Shown here piece by piece: positions 56,739-64,000 of a stretch of DNA of 64,000 bases. The stretch is from Erigeron canadensis. Its lineage: Eukaryota; Streptophyta; Magnoliopsida; Asterales; Asteraceae. Position numbers and translations under genes: made by a program. Below the pieces are notes generated by a model that saw only the letters and a list, made by a program, of their open reading frames with translations, ran no database searches and was not told the DNA's origin. The stretch spans positions 38,872,055-38,936,054 of the forward strand of contig NC_057762.1 in the NCBI RefSeq assembly GCF_010389155.1, written 5' to 3'. Numbering within the stretch: position 1 is the first letter of the stretch; each line of letters starts with the position of its first letter.

Positions 56739-59016
56739 TCACTCACTTAGATGTGCCGCAGACTTGCAAACCGGGCACAAGTTCTTCTGAAGCAGCCACT
56801 GTTTAATACAGCTTGTGTGGAAATCATGCCCACATTTCAACGACCCAAGATCATCTCCATTCTTGTATTCTTCCTGATAAATCGTAAAAATAATTTACAA
56901 AGATTTGATACACGGATCTTTTCAATAATATAAGACTAGATTAATAATCTAGTAAAGTAAAGATATAAAGTAATGGATTAGTACCTGACAAATGCAGCAA
57001 GGTTCGACATCTGGCTGACCTGCAAAAGACGTGTATGTTTTCAGCTTCAGACAACAAACGATGTTCTCTTCTGTTAATCCCGTGCTCACATTTCCCATTC
57101 GCTCTTCTAAAGCCAATAGCTCCTGAACACCAAAATTACATGTTAGGATGACTTGAGACCAACTTACAGATAATAATAAAAATGACAAGAAATGAAGTTC
57201 ATTTTGTTGTTACCTCATAGGACATGTTATCTATATCAAGCCGCATGTCCCTGTGTCGATCATGCATATCGGCCATTCGATATAAAACTGACTGATCTAG
57301 GATCATAAAATCCTACAACACAATAAAAACACATTAACGATGAATACACCGACATAACCACATGTGATACAAGCTCATATCATATATGCTAGAAACTAAC
57401 CTCAAAACGCAAGCCTTCTCTCCTACGTATAAGATCCATGACGCTGTGAATCTGAACCAAATAAAAATGCATAACGATTAAGCACAATTGAATGATAAAC
57501 AACTGCATTTTTAATATCCATCATTTTTTGTTGTAATCATGTAACACACCTCAGACAGTCTGCCTCTTCCTTCACTTCCAGGAGCCCGTGCAAGCAATGG
57601 GATTCGAAATGCACCATCAAGCTGTCTATCTGATGTTCTTTGCTGTGCTAGATGATAACGATGATGATGACCGGGGATACCAATCACAGATGGAACCCCT
57701 GCTCTTTGTGGAGGACCCACAGGTGGTGGAAGTGTAGCAAAAAGATTACTGCTTTGCCCTTCATCAACAACACCACCGGCCCCAGAATCAGTTGAAGATA
57801 CTAAAGACTGACGTAGAATCTCTGAGAGTCGTCTAGAAGAATGATGTGCAGAACCACGATGTGGGGTCATATTAGCTGGTAATGTAGGAGCAGGCACCAA
57901 GTTCAAGGTGGAGACAACACTATTACCATTGTTTCCATTAAAACTCCAATTAACTGCAGGTTGAGGGCCAGTTCTTCTGTCGCGTGGATGAACAAACAGT
58001 GGGTGATCTGAAATAGTTGTTGGCGGTGTTCCTGTGTTATCTCCAAGACCACCATCATATAGACTTGATAGACGGTTACCTCTTAAGCTAGAACTCCGAC
58101 TTCTAGACGTTACTTGAAAGTTTCTTCTAAATACCGGGACCTGCGATATAGGTTGACCACCTTGACTTGACGAAATTCCAACCGTTTGTGGCCTCAAATC
58201 CACCGGGTTGAGTCCTAAAGAAGAATGATGAGACAAGAAATTCAACTGCCCATTACTAACACTAGTAGCAGGAAATAGATCTTGTTGACGTGAATTATTA
58301 GTTCTTATCCGAACATTTCTACGGGTGTTCTCTGAATGATTGTCAGAAGAAATACCTCCAACATCCAAACCTTGTCCAGGGATGGTTGGATTGGAAGGCA
58401 TTAAATTAGTAGATGGAGGGTTTTCAGAAACCAACCGCCAACCACTACTACTGCCCGAAGGCCTTTGAAAAATATTTGAGCTTTCAATCCCAGAAGACGA
58501 CTGGCAATTACTTAAATCAGCTGCTTTTCTTTTACGCGCTAACGGCCGGTTCACCATTTCCAAAGGGTCGGAAGAACTACTGGCATAACTAGAAGGCTTC
58601 ATGCCAATAAAAGTTGATGGATTTACAGTGACATTATGTGGAACCACACGAGTATTTGTAGCATTAGCATGATTCTGTGTTACGTTCATACTAACATCAC
58701 CCAACGAAAGCATACTTGCAAGTGGTTCATGTTGCTGTGGTTCAGGGTAAACTTTCATTAGACCTGACCAACCGTGTTCAACTTTTGGGTCAATACGATT
58801 CTGACTCATGTGGGTTGGCATAGAACTCGAACTAGATTCACCCATAGTCCACATGCTTCGATTTTGCCTTTCTTGACTTGTATTGGCTGGAGGATGCCGC
58901 ATGAAGTCAGTCCAACAAATTTGCTGTTCTACAGGACCTGAATCACTTGAAGATGAACCTTGTTCCAAGGCTAAGCTTTCTGGTAAAGAACCAATAACAC
59001 CCTTCTGCCCTTGCAT
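56739..59016 (-). CDS. MBR/RHG1A-type RING-H2 E3 ubiquitin ligase
   Basis: Five coding exons: 59016-57550, 57451-57401, 57312-57214, 57122-56985 and 56873-56739. All have GT/AG borders and phase 0, and they encode 629 aa. The protein begins MQGQKG, as in the HIP1/RHG1A and MBR1/MBR2 group; MBR proteins are nuclear E3 ligases that bind Mediator subunit MED25. Residues 1-489 are a Ser/Asn/Pro-rich, probably disordered region with WTDFMRHP and MWTMGESSSS near the start and a basic ARKRKAADLS. Exons 2-4 carry the family's helical segment (MDLIRRREGLRFEDFMILDQ, then LLALEERMGNVSTGLTEE). The C-terminal RING has CCIC, then KCGHDFHTSC and CPVC, a complete C3H2C3 RING-H2, and ends 10 residues after the last cysteine. 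Exon count and length suit the family, and no defects are seen. Which member it corresponds to is not settled. Confidence 0.93.
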
Positions 59017-59601
59017 TAAGAATTACAATAGTTTTTGAAGATGGCACCCGCCAAATATATATTAATACAAATTCTTCCAAAACCCTGAAACATCAGAAAT
59101 CAGCATATCGCAGCATTAGAAAAGCTAACACACAAAAAACGTAGATTAATGACTAGGAGAATAAAACAACAAAAGTTATAGCTCTCGGAAACATATATGC
59201 AACAAACATTATAATCAATAAAAACAAAAAACTTATTAAGAAATCAATGTACAATATGGTAATTTTTAAAAAACAAACAACCCGCACTTCTTATTTCTTA
59301 ATGTACTACACCCTAAACTATAGACAATTTAGAAGACAATATCCGTTGCCATAACTACAAGCCTCGAGAATAAGTTTATAGCATTCAGGAAATCAATTTC
59401 TGCTCGCTAAGTTGCTATAAATATTTAGTCAACACATAATTAGTTTTAAAAAATCCTTTTGAAACCAGCTGCAAGGTAGCTACGAATCAAATAGCAGATT
59501 CACTTATATAGCTTATCTTACAATTATGTAAACAAATATTTTAGCTCCATCTCACCACAAAAAACTGTTAAACTTTTGTTCTTAAAGGGATTTTCACAGT
59601 G

Positions 59602-59661
59602 TATATAAAAATTACTTTTTTCAGCAAACATGTATAAAAATTACTTTTTTCAACAAACATG
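59602..59661. repeat. 31-bp tandem duplication in the leader intron
   Basis: Adjacent copies share AAAAATTACTTTTTTCARCA and AACATG with one substitution and a 2-base difference at the left. Confidence 0.8.
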
Positions 59662-59928
59662 TGGTGATCAATCACTAACTTCAACTGTATATTATCAAAG
59701 ATAATGTTGGGTAAGCAATCACATTTGCAAAGATTATGTTGTGTAAGTAACCATATTGTCAATATAAAAAACAGCAATTAACTCATGGGGTTTCACAATC
59801 ATCAATTCTAAATGAACTAGTTTATTGATTACTCTAGTGGTCAAGCACCAAACCATGTGTAATGGTGTGTACCAAAGTCAATCTTCTGACCTAAATTAGG
59901 TGGATACATGTTAAAACTTCAAGCAACC

Positions 59929-59931
59929 AAA

Positions 59932-59970
<39 letters not shown>
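59929..59970. repeat. A run and TA microsatellite
   Basis: About twelve A followed by 15 TA units. The A run ends a stretch (about 59835-59940) with SINE-like phrases (TAGTGGTCAAGCACC), so it may be an old SINE tail. Confidence 0.8.
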
Positions 59971-59972
<2 letters not shown>

Positions 59973-60800
59973 TGTACACCATAATAATCTTAACCTCTAA
60001 CTAAAGCAAACAAACACCAAAACCAAAAAACATCACCAAATTTTGAATCTTCAAATAACTTTCAGCTCAATTTGAACATGCATACAAAAACAATGAATCT
60101 ACCACTCATATCCTTTCAATATATAAAGTATTATTTTACTAACATGTGTTAAAATGATTTGTAGAAATGTAAAAGAATTTGAAACAGTCAAACAAGCAAG
60201 AATAAAGACACATAGTAATTTACATATAGATATAAATTATAGAGATTCAAACAAGAAGACATAAATCTATACAAACACACAAGGGAACATATGAAAAAGA
60301 CAAGCTTTTTTTAACAAAGACACAATCTTTCTGCATCTGTACCAAGAACACAATAAAGAACAAAACTTTATCAAAAAACGTGACAGCCCATATGAAAAAA
60401 TCAATGAAAAACAAAAAGTGGGTATTGTAAAAGATGATCAAATATTAATGGGTTTCAAAGAACATACCTTAAGAATGAAAAAAACAGATAATACGCAATG
60501 GATCTATCCCTAACAAGTATATAAAGATCTTGAGATTGTTTTCTGTGAATAATATAATCAAAAAGACTACAGCTTTATCAAATTATTATTATCTTGTGTT
60601 TTGTGTGTATCTATTTGACGAAATGAAACATAAAAAATGAATCAATGAAATAATCAAAATTATGAAATCTAGAAGCAAAGTGTGTTTGTTTCCAAGGAAA
60701 ACAAAGAAGAATGAGAAAAAAGGGTTTTGGAGAAGGAGAGAAATCAAAGACGAAATTGTATGTGTTTTGTTGGGTGAATGAAAATGAATGAATTTAATTT

Positions 60801-61610
60801 AATTGAAAGAAAGAGAGAGATATGGGAAGTTGGAACAGAATTAGAAAATAGATTAATACTCCGTAATAGTAATCTTTTAAATTAGTTAATGAAATAATAT
60901 ACTAGCATAATTACAAATATGAGTTGGTTACAAAATTGGTCCTTGTGATTTGTGTAAGGTTTCAGTTTCGTCTACAATTACCGACAGCCTCAATTTTAAA
61001 CTAGTCAAACTTGAGATGCGAGAAACAGTCTTGGAGTGGCCTTCAACGAGCTTGACATGCTCGCCGATTATCACACCTCTTCCCTTTAACGCCTTACAGT
61101 GTGTTCTCGAGATATATTTTAAAGGAAAGGGAAAGAGGAGAAAAAAAATGAATGGAAGAAAAGGCTAGATTTTTCTTCCTTTCGAATCATCCCAAAAATG
61201 GAAAGAAATAAATTTAAACAAAATGTATTAGATTCTCCTTCTAAATCCTTCACATTCTTTTCTCTTTTTCTCTTAAATAAAACTCAAGAACACAACCAAT
61301 TTTAAAATTCTTTACAATATTTTCCTTTCTTTCCAACAAAAAACTCAAGAACACAGGGTTAGTCTTCTAACTTATCGTGATGTTGTCACCTCTAAAGTAA
61401 AAAGCAAAAATTCTTTTTTTTTCTTTCTTTTTAATTTCTATCATAAACAAAATTTAAAGAGAATAAGATATAAACTAAATAAAACTAGTCCTTTTAAAAT
61501 CAACTTCACACAAAATATAAGAAAAACAAACCATCTATATGTGTGAAGATGGTAGCAAAACAGGAGCGAGGTTTATATAATATACAAACATATATATGTA
61601 TGATAATGTA
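60801..61610. other. Gene-free flank of the RING gene
   Basis: The probable promoter region of the RING gene lies at the left edge. The 72-codon frame at 60950-61168 (+) has no recognised family. Nothing else is supported. Confidence 0.5.
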
Positions 61611-61790
61611 GCATGGCCGTTGGATCAAGTGGTTCAATTCGCATATTTAACTCCGAAGACAAAGGTCATAAGTTTGATTATCACCCATGCAAATGTTGGG
61701 GTTCTATCATTTAGATAAAATCTGAAAGTAGTCTATGTACACCATCGGGGTTATTTAAAACGGATAGAAAACGACATTGAGTGTTATTTA
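61611..61790 (+). mobile_element. SINE family C, copy 3 (shorter)
   Basis: GTTGGATCAAGTGGTTCAA and AAGACAAAGGTCATAAGTTTG, then CACCCATGCAAATGTTGGGG and the end ACGACATTGAGTG, align with copies 1 and 2. The B box is decayed (AGTTTGATTATC), and the middle is shortened. Confidence 0.65.
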
Positions 61791-63377
61791 ATAATCTATT
61801 TACACACATGCGTACATTAGACACATATAAGCCTATAAACATTTAAAACACAAATCATTAACCCTCCCTCGAAAACATACCACAATTTTGGTTACGTCTC
61901 AATTAATGTGTTAACAATACTGAAAATCAATAATACCACTCCTTATACATAGGTCTATAGCCGAATTAAGATATTATCACTTTCTTCTTCTTTTACTTAG
62001 GAGTTCAAGTGGCCAATTATGTGACAATATGAGCTACTATCAAGCTCGAGCCCAAATTAGGGTTTTATATTGAAGTTTGGAATACCATAATAGTTACATT
62101 TGAGTTTTTAGTGGCTTAGCTTAAATAGTATTCGAGCTTTGGAACTTAAGCTTGGAGCTTTTGAAGGTTTAAAGCTCATAATGTACGTCTAGTATAAAGC
62201 ATTTTGCTAAAGTATATGTGATATCCGAACTTAATCAATAATATGTATCAGTTGACTTTTTATGTTTTATCTTAACATTATACTTGAGGGAAGTGTTTGA
62301 GATTTTAAATGGATGTTATTTCTGAAAATATGACATATATTCTTAACTGACATAATGTTGAGCTTGCTAATCACGTTTAAACCATAGTCAAGTTAAACTC
62401 AAGCCTACGTGATGAATGCTTATTTATTTATCGAGTCAACTAAATTTTCTATATTTGAACTCGGGCCCAATCAAAAATCCAACCATGGTTTCATAGTTTC
62501 ATACTAAGTGCCTTTTTATTGATAACCTTAGGGCCTATTTCACTTAAAGGAACTAAAGTATGTAACTGTTAGTTTTTAAAATTAAGGTTATCTTTGTATC
62601 TATTGAAAATTAGAAACTCAAGATAAAATTCCTACAAACTACATGGACCTTTATTGTAATTAAACCTAACAATATAATATACGGAGTACCTATCTAATTA
62701 GCCTACTATAGATATAGATACACACAAAGTCACAAAGTCGGAAGGAGGGTGTGGGAGTAGTTTCGTACCAAATGGTGTTGTAGAAAAATAAATTGCGTTT
62801 TCCAATGCGCACCGATGAGACCACCACCATCACTTTTGGTTTCTTGTTTCACGACTTTCACATGTGCCTCTATCTTCTAATCCTTTTTCACTAACCTCTT
62901 CTCTTTCTATGTTTTTACCTTATAATTATTTTTCACCAACTAAATACTACGACTAATTTCTTATTATTTGGTAAATGGTGAGTCCAACCTACTATTCTTC
63001 AAATTTTTGGTGGAGTAATTCCATAATTGTTCATAACAACTTAACAAGTACACATAATATGTGACGTGTTGTACATCTTTCTTAAAAAAGGAAATGATTA
63101 GTCATATTAAAAAAATAGTTTAAAATAGTTTTTAAAAATCTTAAATTATAACAAGTGTAATTCATTTTTTTTTCTTAATCTCTTCCTTTGATTTTTTTTT
63201 TCATGTGACATGATTTTGTGATTAGAAGAATTTTAGATCATTTTGTTTGAAAAATTAATCATTTTTTTTTCTAAAAAGGTGCGTCCACATTTTAGCAGTT
63301 CATATTGCTTTTAACTTCTTTTTTTTTGTTGTGCTTAAAGATTTTACTATGATTATGATGACTTGATGAGTCACAAA
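61791..63377. other. Gene-free region
   Basis: No gene and no well-defined repeat are seen. The sequence is AT-rich with T runs around 63168-63320. Confidence 0.5.
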
Positions 63378-63672
63378 CATGGGAGGCCCGGAAGGGTGCA
63401 AGCAAGACATCCGTCTGGGGCACAACTTTGAAGGGGCACAAAATTTTTATATATTATATTATATATGTTAAGGTTTTAGGTAAAACAACTATTAGGGTAA
63501 ACAAATAAACAATATCTGTAAAAGTATAATATTATAATGTTTATTATTTTGTTAATGTATAATGTGTCAATTATATAAAAAAATTTTGCTTATATAGTTG
63601 GATTCCTTAGAGTTGGAGGCACTTTTTTTTCTCGGCTCGGACTGGGCACTTGATTTCTCAGGGCCGCCACTG
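63378..63672. mobile_element. hAT-like MITE with 8-bp target duplication
   Basis: 295 bp. The reversed right end reads CAGTGGCGGCCCTGAG, the familiar hAT-type terminus, and the left end CATGGGAGGCCCGGAAGG is a diverged inverted partner. The flanks GTCACAAA (63370-63377) and ATCACAAA (63673-63680) match at 7 of 8 positions, the hAT duplication length. No transposase is present. Confidence 0.75.
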
Positions 63673-63680
63673 ATCACAAA

Positions 63681-64000
63681 CATCAAAATGGCAATGGATG
63701 GGCTAAAGAGCACGAAGGTACCACATCAAGATAACTAGGGGTGTTCGTGGTCCGGTTTTAACTAAATCTCAAACTAAACCGACATATCCGGTTTTTACAT
63801 GTATCAAACCAAACTAGACCAAGTGTATTTTCTAACCGGACCAAACCAAACCACGTAAGCCGGTCCAGTTTGGTCGGTTAGACGGTTTCTAAGACAACTA
63901 AACTTTATATATTGGAGAGACTATTCAAGTTATATATATCTCATTTAAAAGAATTGCAATAGGGTCACCATTATGCCTTCCAATTTGTTTCTATATTATA
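63681..64000. other. CCGGTTT-rich repeat end, possible hAT-like element
   Basis: From about 63734, AGGGGTGTTCGTGGTCCGGT and several AAACCGGACCAAACC phrases resemble a common plant hAT-type terminus with CGGTT repeats. The other end is not visible within the window. Confidence 0.35.

Larger units (their letters stand above)
59017..60800 (-). other. Probable 5'UTR and 5'UTR intron of the RING gene
   Basis: Upstream of the ATG, an AG acceptor (intron side TTTCAG, ending at 59085) and a donor AAG|GTATG (intron starts 60467) would enclose a 1.38-kb leader intron, common in this gene family. The first exon would run upstream from 60468 to roughly 60.8 kb, where CT-rich sequence on the minus strand (60805-60825) resembles a plant leader. 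The intron holds a 31-bp tandem duplication (59602-59661), an A run and a TA microsatellite (59941-59970). Confidence 0.5.

Noticed and set aside
57511..57549. Continuation of the first RING-gene exon to a stop at 57511
   Set aside because: This is intron read-through. A GT donor follows 57550, and the next exons complete the RING domain.

Overview
This is an AT-rich nuclear segment of a flowering plant. The genes have short eudicot-type introns, plant-only families (WOX, DREB, SPATULA/ALCATRAZ bHLH, MBR-type RING) and a dense background of MITEs, SINEs and LTR retrotransposon sequence. The gene sequences and the style of the third ORF of the retroelement remind me of an asterid, probably Asteraceae, but that is an impression from memory and not a demonstrated assignment.

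Layout. 1-8.0 kb: non-genic, with several MITEs and short direct repeats. 8.2-8.65 kb (+): an intronless DREB A-5 type AP2/ERF gene with a C-terminal EAR motif. 8.7-14.2 kb: gene-free. 14,213-29,363 (-): one structurally complete Ty1/copia element of 15,151 bp with TG...CA LTRs of 287 bp, a perfect 5-bp target duplication, an initiator-tRNA-Met primer site, a polypurine tract, a long gag, a long pol, and a very long third ORF after pol that is broken by two in-frame stop codons. 29.4-38.1 kb: gene-free, with one SINE carrying a 12-bp target duplication. 38,148-39,442 (+): WOX4 in three exons. 39.99-41.06 kb: two Stowaway-type MITEs and a tRNA-like SINE. 44.5-46.0 kb (+): fragments of the C-terminal MLLE domain of poly(A)-binding protein. 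47,655-49,944 (-): a six-exon SPATULA/ALCATRAZ-like bHLH gene. 53.0-54.2 kb: two SINE families, one inserted inside the other. 56,739-59,016 (-): a five-coding-exon MBR/RHG1A-like RING-H2 E3 ligase, with a probable 5'UTR intron reaching to about 60.47 kb. 61.6-64.0 kb: another SINE and a hAT-like MITE.

The four intact host genes are regulatory: a repressor-type ERF, a vascular-cambium homeobox gene, a carpel/fruit bHLH and a RING E3. They are separate transcription units, but the pairing of a DEAR-type DREB gene with an SPT/ALC gene, and possibly an MBR-type RING gene, resembles gene neighbourhoods I recall from Arabidopsis, so the window may preserve an old syntenic block. Nothing here is clearly a new biological system. 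The most unusual part is the retroelement: Sirevirus-like polymerase motifs with very short LTRs, 26 CCGGT motifs concentrated in its two main non-coding regions, three internal copies of the polypurine-tract core, and a giant third ORF without membrane features.
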